From Myxococcota bacterium (lineage in GTDB: Bacteria > Myxococcota_A > UBA796 > UBA9615 > JAKLKC01): 64,000 nucleotides of DNA. Below the pieces are notes generated by a model. The model saw only the letters and a program-made list of their open reading frames with translations, was not told the origin of the DNA and made no database searches. The stretch lies in the NCBI GenBank assembly GCA_023150875.1, contig JAKLKC010000008.1, forward strand, positions 62,001 to 126,000. The letters run 5' to 3'. Positions 52,437 through 62,252 of the stretch are shown piece by piece (within the stretch, counting starts at the first letter, position 1; each line of letters starts with the position of its first letter). Position numbers and translations under genes: made by a program.

Positions 52437-52779
52437 GGCGAGCGAACCATAGACACCTCCTTGGGGCGGCGTCCACATCCCCCTCCCCCTGCCCATGCCC
52501 GTGCCCGTGCCCGTGCCCGTGCCCGTGCCCGTGCCCCTGCCCGTGCCCCTGCTCGTGCCCCTGCCCCGCTCCCGGAGGATCTTCAAGGAGTTCGCGGTCC
52601 ACGTCTTGCCCTGGGCGGCCGGCCCCATCACTATGCGTCCCATCCGGCCGGACCATCGAGGGCGGGGGCCCCCGGGGCTCCCCGGCACCGGCCCTGCACC
52701 GGCCCCGCCGGGCGGGCACCCCGGCCGGGCCGGTCTCTCGTACCGGACGACGGGTCGCCCCGAACCAGGAGGTGGAGCG
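52437..52779. other. 343-base gene-free stretch with a hexanucleotide repeat
   Basis: Contains the CCCGTG repeat (52491-52566). Nothing else recognisable is present until the AGGAGGTGGAGCG ribosome site of the DUF1292 gene. Confidence 0.7.
52491..52566. repeat. Hexanucleotide tandem repeat (GCCCGT units)
   Basis: About twelve six-base units, mostly GCCCGT with GCCCAT, GCCCCT and GCTCGT variants. A shorter GCCCATGCCCGTGC-like patch occurs at about 29260-29285. Confidence 0.9.
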
Positions 52780-53109
52780 ATGGCGGACCAGCACGACCAC
52801 GAGCACGGCCACGAGGACGACGAGGGGGAGGACGTCGTCATCCTCGAGGACGACGAAGGCAACGAGCACGAGTTCACCGTCGAGCACGTCCTCCGGGTCG
52901 GCGATCACGACTACGTCATCCTGGTCCCCGTCGACCCCGACGCCGCGGGCGAGGAGGGCATGATCCTCCGGGTCGAGACCACGGACGACGGCGAGTCCAC
53001 CCTCGTCGACATCGAGGACGAGGCGGAGTTCAACCGCGTCGCCGAGGCCTGGGAGAAGCTCCAGGAGGAGGAGGGGGACGACGAGGACGACGAGGACGAC
53101 GAGGAGTAG
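52780..53109 (+). CDS. DUF1292-family small acidic protein
   Basis: A 109-residue protein. The DUF1292 core (DVVILEDDEGNEHEFTVEHV, then DYVILVPVD) is bracketed by a His/Asp/Glu-rich head (DQHDHEHGHEDDE) and an Asp/Glu-only tail. An exceptionally strong AGGAGGTGGAGCG ribosome site precedes the ATG. Its function is unknown in the family; the His/Asp stretch could bind metal. Confidence 0.9.
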   Translation: MADQHDHEHGHEDDEGEDVVILEDDEGNEHEFTVEHVLRVGDHDYVILVPVDPDAAGEEGMILRVETTDDGESTLVDIEDEAEFNRVAEAWEKLQEEEGDDEDDEDDEE

Positions 53110-53508
53110 GCGCGGGCTTCCCGCCTCCTGGCTCTCCTCCTCGCGGCTCCCTCGGGGGCGCCCTCCCCCGTGGATGGGGATCGACTCCTCCCGGCCGAGC
53201 CCCACCACCGGACTTCCGGTCGCCCCGCATACCCCTCTCCCCGCTCCAGGCGGCCGCCCGGCCACGGTCCGCCCCCAGGCCCGCTGCCGGCGCGGATCGC
53301 CGGGACCCTCCCTCCCCCACCGGACATCCGGCAGCCGATACCGTAGCAGCCATCGGCACATCGGCGCTTGCCGGCCGCCGCTCCACTCCGCTACCGTGGG
53401 GGTGCGGCGCGGTAGAGAGCGCCGCTCCGGTCGGGTGAGCGGCGCGCCCTGAGGGGCCGCGCCGCGACCGTCCAACCCCCCGGCCGGCCCCCTACCCAAG
53501 GAGATCCC
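53110..53508. other. 399-base gene-free stretch upstream of the beta-helix gene
   Basis: No gene is visible. A 9-bp perfect inverted repeat, GCGCCGCTC (53419-53427) and GAGCGGCGC (53437-53445), lies about 65 bases before the next start, with no T-run. It could be a 5' UTR hairpin. An AAGGAGA ribosome site precedes the ATG at 53509. Confidence 0.6.
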
Positions 53509-55116
53509 ATGACCGTGGAGCGGTGCACCCGTGCGCCTGGGGCGGCCGTCCGCCCGGGCACCCCCTCCCCTCTCCCGCCGGCCCTCGCCCCCGGGCTCCC
53601 CGTCGCCGCCGCCGCCGCCCTGGCCGTCCTCCTCGCTCCCGGAGGCGCCGCCGCCGCCGACCTCCGGGTGGGCCCCTCGGAGGCTTACACGGACCTGGAC
53701 GACGCCCTGGCGGCGGCCTCCTCGGGGGACCGGATCCTCGTCACCCCCGGCACCTACACCGGCGACTACCGGGTGACCCGCAAGGTGGAGATCGTCGGCG
53801 TGGGGCGGGGCCGGGTGGTCCTCCAGGGCGCGGGGGGCACGGTGCTGGAGCTGACCTCGGGGGCGAGCGGATCCGTCGTTCGGCGGCTGACCGTCCAGGG
53901 GGGGAACGGCCGGCACGGCGGCGGGATCTCCGCCTCGGGGGGATCCTTCCACTTCGAGAAGGTGGTGGTGAAGGACTCCTACGCCAGCGCCAGCGGGGGC
54001 GGCCTGTACTGCGGGTCGGCGGACTGCACGGTGGTGGACTCCACGTTCAAGAAGAACGCGGCGGACGGCGACGGCGGGGGCCTGGCGGCCTCCGGCGGCA
54101 CCCTGACGGTGGAGCGGAGCCGCTTCCTGGCCAACACCACCCTCGGCCGCGGCGGCGGGCTCTTCGGCCACCAGGCGACGGTCCTGGTGGACGACTCCGA
54201 CCTGGTGGACAACGTCAACGACGGGGTCGCCCCCTACGGCGGCGGCGGCGGCGCCTCGTTCAACTCCTGCCCCTGGGTCTCGTTCACCCGGAACCTCGTG
54301 CGGGGGAACCTGGCCAGCGTCATGGGGGGCGGCGTGGCCATGCTCGCCTCCTCCGGCGAGCTGATCGGCAACCTGGTGGAGGACAACGAGGCCACCCTGA
54401 ACATGGGGGGCCTGGGCCTCCAGGCGGGCGACTACGACGTGATCGGCAACGTGGTGCGCTGGAACCGCTGCAGCGTCGCCGCGGGCGGGATCGACTTCCT
54501 CTACACCACCGGCGGCGTGATGCGGAACAACGTGGTCTACGGCAACGAGGCCGGCCAGACGGCGGGGGGGATCCTGATCGAGGACGGGATCGGCGACGTC
54601 TACAACAACGTCGTGGCCTACAACACCTCGGTCTACGGCGGCGGCGGGATCCTGCTGGGCCGCGGGAGCGTCGGCGAGGTCGCCTGGAACACCGTGTACG
54701 GCAACGACTCCGGCGGCATGACCACGGACGGGATCGGCTCCATCGAGGGCTCCGACACCCGCTTCCGGAACAACGTCTCGGTGTTCAACGTCGACTCCGG
54801 CTTCGGCGCCGAGGGCTCCCGGACGGTGGACGTCGCCTGGAACGACGCCTACGGCAACGGCTCGGGGGTCTTCGACTACGCCGGCGACGCCGACCTGGAG
54901 GGGGCGTCGGGCAACCTCTCGGTGGACCCGCTGCTGAGCCTCGCCGGGACCGGGGACGTCGCCGACGACGACCCCCGGCCCGGCGCCGGCAGCCCCGTCG
55001 TGGACGCCGGGGACCCCTCCTTCACCGATCCCGACGGCACCCGCTGCGACATGGGGGCCTTCGGAGGCCCCCACGGCGCCTCGTGGTCCGATCTGCCGGT
55101 GGACTTCGGCTGGTAG
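53509..55116 (+). CDS. Secreted right-handed parallel beta-helix protein
   Basis: A 535-residue exported protein. A 30-residue lead precedes a hydrophobic segment (VAAAAALAVLLAPGGAAAAD), so the signal peptide is long. The body is a parallel beta-helix of Gly/Asn-rich repeats (RRLTVQGGNGRHGGGISASG; NNVVYGNEAGQTAGGILIED), ending with the usual PLLSLAGTGDVADDDPRPGA and VVDAGDPSF closing motif. Such proteins bind or cleave polysaccharide or act as surface structures. No catalytic residue is clear. AAGGAG sits 7 bases upstream of the ATG. Confidence 0.88.
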   Translation: MTVERCTRAPGAAVRPGTPSPLPPALAPGLPVAAAAALAVLLAPGGAAAADLRVGPSEAYTDLDDALAAASSGDRILVTPGTYTGDYRVTRKVEIVGVGRGRVVLQGAGGTVLELTSGASGSVVRRLTVQGGNGRHGGGISASGGSFHFEKVVVKDSYASASGGGLYCGSADCTVVDSTFKKNAADGDGGGLAASGGTLTVERSRFLANTTLGRGGGLFGHQATVLVDDSDLVDNVNDGVAPYGGGGGASFNSCPWVSFTRNLVRGNLASVMGGGVAMLASSGELIGNLVEDNEATLNMGGLGLQAGDYDVIGNVVRWNRCSVAAGGIDFLYTTGGVMRNNVVYGNEAGQTAGGILIEDGIGDVYNNVVAYNTSVYGGGGILLGRGSVGEVAWNTVYGNDSGGMTTDGIGSIEGSDTRFRNNVSVFNVDSGFGAEGSRTVDVAWNDAYGNGSGVFDYAGDADLEGASGNLSVDPLLSLAGTGDVADDDPRPGAGSPVVDAGDPSFTDPDGTRCDMGAFGGPHGASWSDLPVDFGW

Positions 55117-55125
55117 GGAAGGCCG

Positions 55126-57300
55126 CTACTCCGCCGCCGCGGGCCAGAAGACCACCCGGGCCAGCTCCACGTCCGGGGCCCGGAGCTCGTTCACCTTCAG
55201 TCCGTAGTCCGACAGGGAGTACAGGGCGTCGTCGACGACGATCCCCCGGCGCATCCAGGCGTACCAGGACTCGGCGCAGCCGTCCTCCGCCGGCTCGTCA
55301 CCGCCGTCGTCCGGCGGCGGATCGGCCTCGTCGTCGGGCTCGCCCTCGTCTCCGCCGCCCTCGCCGCCGCCCTCGTCCTCACCCACCTCGCCCTCTTCGC
55401 CCTCCACCACGACGCCGTCGTCTCCGTAGTACCCGCCGTACAGGCACTCCGACTCGGCCACGATGTCGGTGTGGTCGATCCGCCCCAGCTCCGTGAGCCC
55501 CGCCTCCAGGTCCACGTCCAGCACCAGCAGCCCGCTGAAGCCGGTCCCGTAGCCCATGTCGTCGTAGGTCCAGGTGTACACCGGCACGGTGAGCACGCCG
55601 TCGTGGAAGGTGAAGGCGTGGTGGTCCCACAGGGCCTCGGAGTAGGACCAGTCGTCGCTCTCGATGGCGTAGCGGGCCGCCAGGGTGGGGTTGGCGAAGT
55701 CGCTCACGTCGAACAGGCTGACGGCGAAGCCGGTGATCTGCCCGTCCTCGGTGCCGTCCATGCCCACCGCCAGCACGTGGCTCTCGCCCACGGGGTGGAG
55801 GTAGGAAGAGTAGCCCGGCACTTCCAACTCCCCCACCACGCGGGGGGAGGTGGGGTTGGAGAGGTCCAGGGTGAAGAGGGGGTCGATCTGCTCGAAGGTG
55901 ACCAGGTAGCCCCGCTCTCCCATGAACCGGGCGGAGTAGATCTGCTCGCCGGGGGCGATCCCCCGGACCTCGCCGATGGTGGCCAGCTCGCCCGCGGACT
56001 CCCTCAGCACGAAGACGTTGCTCCCCGGCTCGGCGTCGTCCCCATCGTCCTCCCACCAACTCCAGTCGGTGGTGGCGACCCGCAGGTCCCCCGCGTGCTC
56101 CCCCATGGAGAACTGGTTCAGCAGCCAGCCCGGCACCGCCCCCGAGGCGGCGTACACGGTGGCGTCCCCGTCCAGGTCGAACTTGTGGACCCGGGACTCC
56201 AGCTCGGCGTCGCCCCAGCCCCACCACCAGGACCATGAGCTCTGGGCGACGTAGAGGCTCTCCTGGGAGGCGTACACCGTCCAACCGTCGGCCATGACGC
56301 CGGTGGCGGTCACCGCCGATCCGGCATCCCCGGCGTCCAGGTCCAGGTGGACCACCGCCAGGACCGAGGGGACGGCCTGCTCCTCGGGGTGATACAGGTC
56401 GGCGCACGAGAGCAGCGCCGCGGGCTCGGCGGGCTCGCCGGGGACCCGGTCGACGACCTGGGGGACGAGCTGCTCCTCGCTCAGGGCGTCTACGGCCTCC
56501 TGGACGAGGGGCCGCACCAGGGCGCGGGCCTCCTCCCGGACGGCCTCCTGCTCCTCCTCCGTCGCCTCCCAGTCATACTCCGGCCAGGCGAGATCCCCGT
56601 TCCAGAGGACGTCCCACAGGGCGTAGGGCAGCTCGCCGTAGGTGGTGACCACGGTGTAGACGTCCCCGCCGATGGAGCGGGCCGAGGCGTACCACCCCTC
56701 CAGGTCCACGGTGCGCAGCGCCACGGGGGCGGTGCGGTCCGACACGTCCACGACGGTCAGACGGGTCCCGTACCCGTAGGCCCAGTCCTCGCCCACCCCC
56801 TCCTCGGCCAGGTCGTACACGTAGGAGTATACGAGGGCGCGATCCCCCCGGAGGAAGAGGGCGTAGGGGTTCCCCTCCAGCTCCAGGGACGCCACCTTCG
56901 CGGTGTCCTCGGCGGGCCAGGACCGCACGATGGTGAGCTCCCCCCTCTGGGCGACGTAGATGAACTCGCCGTCGGTCTTGACCACGTCGGGCTCGTCGAC
57001 CCCCGCCTCCTGGACGTTGGTCTCGGACCAGCTCGTGGGCCCGTCTCCCCCGCCACCGTCGTCCGCGGGATCCCCTTCGGCGTCGTCCTCCACCGGCCCC
57101 CAGTAGCCCCCGTACATCGACTGGACCAGCATCTCGACCCAGGACGCGGCCACGTAGGAGCGCAGGTCGTCGCAGTCCGAGAACCGCTCCAGCATGGCGC
57201 GGGCCTGGAGGGTCGGGGGGTCCTGCGGGGTGGCACAACCCGTCCCGAGGGCGAGGGCCAGGACCGCGGGGGAGAGGGCGGCGGTGTACCGGGATCTCAT
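55126..57300 (-). CDS. Secreted lipoprotein, PF09826-type beta-propeller
   Basis: A 724-residue lipoprotein. The ATG at 57300 gives a signal peptide with a lipobox (LGTGC). The signature ETNVQEAGVDEPDVVKTDG, followed by FIYVAQRGELTI, is the hallmark of the PF09826 beta-propeller family. Repeated YxxxTF/LYVAQSS strands form propeller blades. A low-complexity Glu/Asp/Gly-rich insert lies near the C-terminus (residues about 645-690). It is probably a surface or periplasmic binding protein. Family function is unknown. Confidence 0.92.
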   Translation of the reverse strand: MRSRYTAALSPAVLALALGTGCATPQDPPTLQARAMLERFSDCDDLRSYVAASWVEMLVQSMYGGYWGPVEDDAEGDPADDGGGGDGPTSWSETNVQEAGVDEPDVVKTDGEFIYVAQRGELTIVRSWPAEDTAKVASLELEGNPYALFLRGDRALVYSYVYDLAEEGVGEDWAYGYGTRLTVVDVSDRTAPVALRTVDLEGWYASARSIGGDVYTVVTTYGELPYALWDVLWNGDLAWPEYDWEATEEEQEAVREEARALVRPLVQEAVDALSEEQLVPQVVDRVPGEPAEPAALLSCADLYHPEEQAVPSVLAVVHLDLDAGDAGSAVTATGVMADGWTVYASQESLYVAQSSWSWWWGWGDAELESRVHKFDLDGDATVYAASGAVPGWLLNQFSMGEHAGDLRVATTDWSWWEDDGDDAEPGSNVFVLRESAGELATIGEVRGIAPGEQIYSARFMGERGYLVTFEQIDPLFTLDLSNPTSPRVVGELEVPGYSSYLHPVGESHVLAVGMDGTEDGQITGFAVSLFDVSDFANPTLAARYAIESDDWSYSEALWDHHAFTFHDGVLTVPVYTWTYDDMGYGTGFSGLLVLDVDLEAGLTELGRIDHTDIVAESECLYGGYYGDDGVVVEGEEGEVGEDEGGGEGGGDEGEPDDEADPPPDDGGDEPAEDGCAESWYAWMRRGIVVDDALYSLSDYGLKVNELRAPDVELARVVFWPAAAE

Positions 57301-57739
57301 GGGGGGACCTCCAGGACGCGGCGGCGGGGGGCCACCGGACCGGATCTGAAGGAAGCGGTCGGCCTCTTCGCACGGCCCGCACCAGCAGGTCGGGCACATC
57401 CGTGCCCGACTGGCGCTGGTGGGGAGAAGCGGTCATCCGGATCTCGCTCCGGCATGATCGCGGCCGTCCCCGGGGGCAGAACGCCGCGAAGGGAGGAGGA
57501 AAGCGCGCGGAAGCCGACGGTGCTGAGGGCGGGCCGGACGGGCTGCCTGGAGTGGCATGTGTCCGGTGGCTCCATGCCGAGGCCTACCCGGTACGTGCCG
57601 TGGCACGGGATCCGGAGCGGCACCGTGCCGTGCGGAAGTCCTGGGTGGTGAAGGGGGAGGCGACGGATTCCGCCACTCTGTGGGATGGGAAGCGCAACCT
57701 TCGGCGGTGGTCGACCGCTCCATCACTCGCCGACCAGGG
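57301..57739. other. 439-base gene-free stretch
   Basis: No start with a ribosome site and no known family in any frame. The 162-codon open frame that crosses it lacks a ribosome site and has no protein-like composition. No repeat or hairpin stands out. Confidence 0.6.
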
Positions 57740-60700
57740 CTACCCGCCCCACCTTGACGCCCTCCTGTTCACCACTTTTCGTCTTCTCCGACGCGGTCCC
57801 CTCCGAACCGCCGGACCTTCATCCCGCCGGAGGACGATGGCCGCCTTCGCGCGTGGGGCCCCCCGCAACCCCCTGGTCTCCAGGACATAGACCGCGCCGG
57901 GCTCCAGCCCACGGACCGTCAAGGCGGTCCCCGCGCCTTCCCGAGTATCGGCGCCCTCCGCCATCAGCACCCCGTCGGCGGTCAGGAGCCGCATCACGGC
58001 GGGCATGACGAGGCTCGCCGCGAGGGCGCCGTCGGGACCGGATCGGACGGCGTGGCGCGTCCGCACCCCCAGCCCGTCCGGCGTCGGATCGGGCAGGGTG
58101 ATTCGGGTGCCGAGCACATGCACCTCCTGGTCGGAGAGTTCCATCGAGCCGACGTGCTCGGTCACCTCGAAGAAGCCGCGGATGAGGTCGCACTCCCGGC
58201 GGTCGTAGCGCACGGCGCCGCGCCAGCGAACGTCCAGGGTGTACAGGTGTCGGCGTCCGTCGGGGGACCGGACGTGGACGGGGACGGTCGGGCCGGTGAG
58301 TTTCGCCGTTGGGACGCTCAGGGTGGAGACCTCCGCCGCAGGCCACCCTTCGACCTCGAGGAGCGCGCCAGGAGCCTCGATGGTGAGGGTCGCCGGCTGA
58401 TCGTAGGGGCAGGCCAGGCTGACGAGCAGGGGCTCCTTCGTCGTATGCGGCTCCTTGGGAACCTCGATCCGGTAGCGGTCTACATCCTCCACCGTGTGGA
58501 ACCAAGCCTCTGGAAACGTGTGCTCCCGAATCGGGTAGGTGTGACCGAGGTGGGCCTCGCCGACGCTCTCCTCGGCGGTGGGCGCCAGCAGGTCGAACAC
58601 CCTGCCCGCGCGATCTTCGTCCTCCCCCCAGTCGGGGGGCAGTGTCGCCCACCGGTACCTCACCGTCGCCGAGTAGTGCCATGCGCCCGGGGGAAGCGCC
58701 CCGCGGGTGAACTCCCAGACGTGCCGGAACGATCCCCGCACCCCTCCGGAGACGACGCCGTTGATGGAGACGCCGCCGACCTGCCAGGGCTCAGGCATGG
58801 AGGCCACCACGGCGGGGGTCCAGGGCTGGCCGCCGTTCAGCGTCAGGCTGACCTCGGCGAAGTCGTCGAAGCTCAGCTCGATCCCCTCGCTGTCCTCGCC
58901 CAACACCTCCACGGTTCGCCCGCTGGGATCCGCGTAGGTCAAGGGGCCGACCACGAAGTGCCGGTCGGGCAAGAGCCAGCTCCCCTCGCCCTCGATGGGT
59001 ACCTGGATCGACTCGGAGACCAGCGGGCAGGCGCTGGGCGACGCGAAAGACGGACCGCAGCTCGGCTCGTCCCCGAGGTCGGAGAGCAGGGCGTCGGGTG
59101 CCACCGCCTTTAGGAAGGGGTAAGGCAGCACCGACCAGTGGAGGTCGAAGCGGAGGTGTCCGCCGTCGCTCCCGCTTCGGTCGAAGACCAGGGGATCCGC
59201 GGACGGGGTGACCGCGGTGGCCGCGCTCGCGCTCGCGGAGAGGCTCAGGGCCTCCACGCCGTCCCCTTCGGTCTCATAGTCGATCAGGTCCCACGCGGTG
59301 GCGTAGATGTACCCCGGCCAGTTCAGCGGATTGGCGAGGTCCGAAAACTCCCGATCAGGGAGTGCCACTTGCTGATAGCCGGAGGTCGCCACCGAGGTGA
59401 GGTCGTCGTACCGATCTTCCGGATACCAGGGGATCCAGCGGTTCAGGTGGACCACGGCGGGGTTGGAGAGTCCGGGGTCGCCCGAGAGGATCCCAGAGGT
59501 CATCTGGAGCAGCTCCCCCATGACGAGATCCCGCGTGGACTGCCCCCACACCAGCCAGGTCCAATGACCGCCCGCGCCGACCGTCGACAGCCAGGGCTCC
59601 ATCGACAAGTCGTCCTGGCGGATCGTCAATGTGTCGAAGGTGAACACCCGCCCGTCCCCCAGCGAAGGAGCCGAGCTCGGATCCGGCGCCTTCTCGGCCA
59701 GCTCCACGAGGTTCCCCGCCACGATCCGAAGCCGCTCGTTCCCCCTCCAGGTGCCGGGCGGGACGGTGTAGCTGAACTGGAGGACGTCGTCGTGCAGCGT
59801 GGCGTCCACCTTCCCCAGCTCTCCCACCATCCCTTCGGAGAGGGGGTCCGTTTCGCGCTCCTCGACGACGTAGTATGGCAGCCGCGCCTTCCCCGAAGCG
59901 CCCCCGTGGTCCGGCACGGGGATGTCGAAACGGAACGTGAAGCCCTCGGGGAAGTCGTAGCTGAACCCCCCGGGATCGGAGTTGAAGTGCAGATCGACCT
60001 CGGTGACCGGGGAGAGGTGATCGGTGCCCGGCGTCTGCCGCCAGCCGGGCCGGTCACGCACCAGGAGGACCACGGGGTGCAGCTCGGTCTTCGCCGAGTG
60101 CCCGCAGTCGAAGATCCAGCGACCGTAGACCGTGAGGTGATCGCCCTCGAAGGGCCAGGCCGACGGCGGCACCTCGCCCGACTCGGTCTCGATGGGCATG
60201 GTGTTGGCGCCGGAGAGTAGCAGCCATTCGTAGCCAGGCGCGGGCAGGAAAGGCATGTCCAGGTCGTGGGTCTCGTGCATCCACTCGGAGTCGAGAGTAG
60301 ACACCTTCACCTCCTGGACCCACCCCTCCCCGCGGGTCAGTTCGACGTCGGGATCCACCTTCGGCCACTTGGCTTCCACGTCATACATGAGGGGCAGGCA
60401 CGCGGAGTCGGCGACGGACCCGTCGCAGAGAGTCCCGTCGATGGTACACGCGGCGTTGGCCTGCGCCAGGGTGGGCGAGCTCTTGGAGGCGTAGTGGGTG
60501 ACCCCCGCCGTGTCGTCGGCATCGCGGCCGACGTGCTCAGTCGGGGGCGGCTCGGATCCAAGGACCACCGCGTGGGTGCTGGATCGCGGATCGTCCTTCG
60601 CCGCCGCGGGCCAGGCTTCCACCCTCTTGCTGCCGTCTTCACCGACGATGTCCAGCCGGACCGAGAGCCGGGGGTCGCGAGGTTCCTGCTCCCATCCGGG

Positions 60701-61930
60701 AACCGGGACACGCGCCTCCATCGACCAGGCACGCCCTTCGACGGGCCCCATGTCGTCCTGCAGCCGCCATCGCTGCGCCGAGACCACCGCGACCTTGGGG
60801 TCGCCGCCGGGGCGCCCCTCCTTCCGGCGAGCCTGCGCCAGGCCGTTGACCTCGATGTAGATCGCCTCCTCCTTCCCGTCGGCGATGGTCAGGGCCACTG
60901 TCGACCGGGCCCTGTCTCCGAGGAGGGGTCCGGCGCAGAGCAACACATCGGGACCGTCACGCCGGAGGCGGAGCAGGGGGCTGTCCTTCCCGCCCAACGG
61001 AACCCGCGTCCCGAGGGGATACTCCGCCGCGGTACAGGCCCCGTCCACCTTCCCCGGCGCTCCCCCGCCGTAGAGCACACCCGACCATGGCGCGGCGGCG
61101 GGCCGGGAGGGCACGGGCACCGGCGTGGCCGCCGGGAGCGGGGCGGGGGAGTGACGCCCGGGCGTCTCAGCGGCACCCCTGGGCTGCCCGCCCAGCACCC
61201 GGGTGGTCGCGCGCACCGAGCCCGGCACCGGCCACGACCCGAGCAGCGCGGCCGCCACGCTGGGCTCCTCGTTCATGGTCGCGAGCACCTCCCGCCGGCC
61301 GAGCGCCTCCGACCACCATCGCACGCCGGCGACGAGGCCGTCGAAGCCGCCCCGTTCCTCCGTGGAGCCCAGCAGGAGGCGGGGCGAGCCCTCCGCCCGG
61401 GCCGGGGTCGCGGGGGGAGCCGATCCAGCGTGGGCCGGTGGGCCCGGCTCGGCAGAAGCTCCCGAGGAGGGGTGGCGGCGCTGCCCCAGCCCGCCATCCA
61501 CCTCGCCATCCACGTAGACCAGCACCCGATCGGGTGCCTCGGCGACCACAGCCACGTGGTGCCAGCCGTCGTCCCAGCGCCGGATGCCCCGGACCTGGGC
61601 GCCGCTCGCGGTCCGCAGCCTCAGCGTCCCGCAGAGCCCGAGGCTCCAGCCTCCCGGTCCCTCGAGATCCAGCATAGGGCCGCATGCGCCGGACACGGCG
61701 CGGACCCACGCCTCGACCGTCGAGGGTGCGGACTCCGGAGGCGTCCTCCTTGGCAGGAGTGCCAGGTGGGCACCGGGCTCCAGGCGCACCGAGTGGGCCT
61801 CCGCCCGGCCCCACCTCGTCCCCGACGCGCCCGGCACAGCGCTCCCCAGGTGGGGAACCCCCACTCCGCACAGCGCCGACGACAGCACCAGCAGACCGAT
61901 GGACAGCGACTCTCGCGACACGCCCCGCAT
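57740..61930 (-). CDS. 1396-residue secreted protein with an N-terminal LamG-like domain
   Basis: A signal peptide (MRGVSRESLSIGLLVLSSAL) is followed by a LamG/concanavalin-like domain at about residues 50-230 (WVRAVSGACGPMLDLEGPGG; WDDGWHHVAVVAEAPDRVLV). A Pro-rich linker leads to a CBM9/DOMON-like segment at about 290-450 (VDGACTAAEYPLG; EEAIYIEVNGLAQA). The remaining 900 residues have no recognised domain but are clearly beta-rich, with a basic tail (RRGPRRRRRK). ATG 61930 has GGGAGGT 7 bases upstream. It is probably a large surface or secreted glycan-binding protein. Confidence 0.7.
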   Translation of the reverse strand: MRGVSRESLSIGLLVLSSALCGVGVPHLGSAVPGASGTRWGRAEAHSVRLEPGAHLALLPRRTPPESAPSTVEAWVRAVSGACGPMLDLEGPGGWSLGLCGTLRLRTASGAQVRGIRRWDDGWHHVAVVAEAPDRVLVYVDGEVDGGLGQRRHPSSGASAEPGPPAHAGSAPPATPARAEGSPRLLLGSTEERGGFDGLVAGVRWWSEALGRREVLATMNEEPSVAAALLGSWPVPGSVRATTRVLGGQPRGAAETPGRHSPAPLPAATPVPVPSRPAAAPWSGVLYGGGAPGKVDGACTAAEYPLGTRVPLGGKDSPLLRLRRDGPDVLLCAGPLLGDRARSTVALTIADGKEEAIYIEVNGLAQARRKEGRPGGDPKVAVVSAQRWRLQDDMGPVEGRAWSMEARVPVPGWEQEPRDPRLSVRLDIVGEDGSKRVEAWPAAAKDDPRSSTHAVVLGSEPPPTEHVGRDADDTAGVTHYASKSSPTLAQANAACTIDGTLCDGSVADSACLPLMYDVEAKWPKVDPDVELTRGEGWVQEVKVSTLDSEWMHETHDLDMPFLPAPGYEWLLLSGANTMPIETESGEVPPSAWPFEGDHLTVYGRWIFDCGHSAKTELHPVVLLVRDRPGWRQTPGTDHLSPVTEVDLHFNSDPGGFSYDFPEGFTFRFDIPVPDHGGASGKARLPYYVVEERETDPLSEGMVGELGKVDATLHDDVLQFSYTVPPGTWRGNERLRIVAGNLVELAEKAPDPSSAPSLGDGRVFTFDTLTIRQDDLSMEPWLSTVGAGGHWTWLVWGQSTRDLVMGELLQMTSGILSGDPGLSNPAVVHLNRWIPWYPEDRYDDLTSVATSGYQQVALPDREFSDLANPLNWPGYIYATAWDLIDYETEGDGVEALSLSASASAATAVTPSADPLVFDRSGSDGGHLRFDLHWSVLPYPFLKAVAPDALLSDLGDEPSCGPSFASPSACPLVSESIQVPIEGEGSWLLPDRHFVVGPLTYADPSGRTVEVLGEDSEGIELSFDDFAEVSLTLNGGQPWTPAVVASMPEPWQVGGVSINGVVSGGVRGSFRHVWEFTRGALPPGAWHYSATVRYRWATLPPDWGEDEDRAGRVFDLLAPTAEESVGEAHLGHTYPIREHTFPEAWFHTVEDVDRYRIEVPKEPHTTKEPLLVSLACPYDQPATLTIEAPGALLEVEGWPAAEVSTLSVPTAKLTGPTVPVHVRSPDGRRHLYTLDVRWRGAVRYDRRECDLIRGFFEVTEHVGSMELSDQEVHVLGTRITLPDPTPDGLGVRTRHAVRSGPDGALAASLVMPAVMRLLTADGVLMAEGADTREGAGTALTVRGLEPGAVYVLETRGLRGAPRAKAAIVLRRDEGPAVRRGPRRRRRKVVNRRASRWGG

Positions 61931-62252
61931 GAGTGACACCTCCCGCGGGGGGTATGTACCACCTGAGCGATCCCCCCGTGAAGTGGCCCCAAGGCACCCT
62001 TTACCCGTCGCGCCCGGCCGGCAGAGTCCGGGCGGAGCGGCGAGCCTGCCCGGGGCCACCTCACCGCCCCCCAACCGCCGCACTCGGGGATCGCGGTCCC
62101 ATCCAAGAACCAGTTCCTCGGCGAGGGGCCAGCGTTCAGCCCACGCCCGCCGACTCGTCGGACCCTCCGCCGTCCCGAGCCTCGGTGCGGCTCATGGCTC
62201 CGGCGACAAGGGATGCCTCGGCACCGGGCCCCACGCCGCCCTCCATCGTCCC
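61931..62252. other. 322-base gene-free stretch between the ABC permease and LamG genes
   Basis: No gene or clear hairpin is visible; it must carry the promoter of the LamG gene. It separates the two permeases at the window end from the LamG gene. Confidence 0.6.

Noticed and set aside
52491-52566. CRISPR array
   Set aside because: The repeat unit is six bases with no spacers and no cas genes anywhere in the window; it is a microsatellite.
57402-57890. 162-codon open frame on the plus strand upstream of the beta-propeller gene
   Set aside because: No ribosome site, no recognisable motif, Arg/Gly-rich composition typical of antisense or spacer frames in GC-rich DNA, and it overlaps the coding end of the LamG gene.
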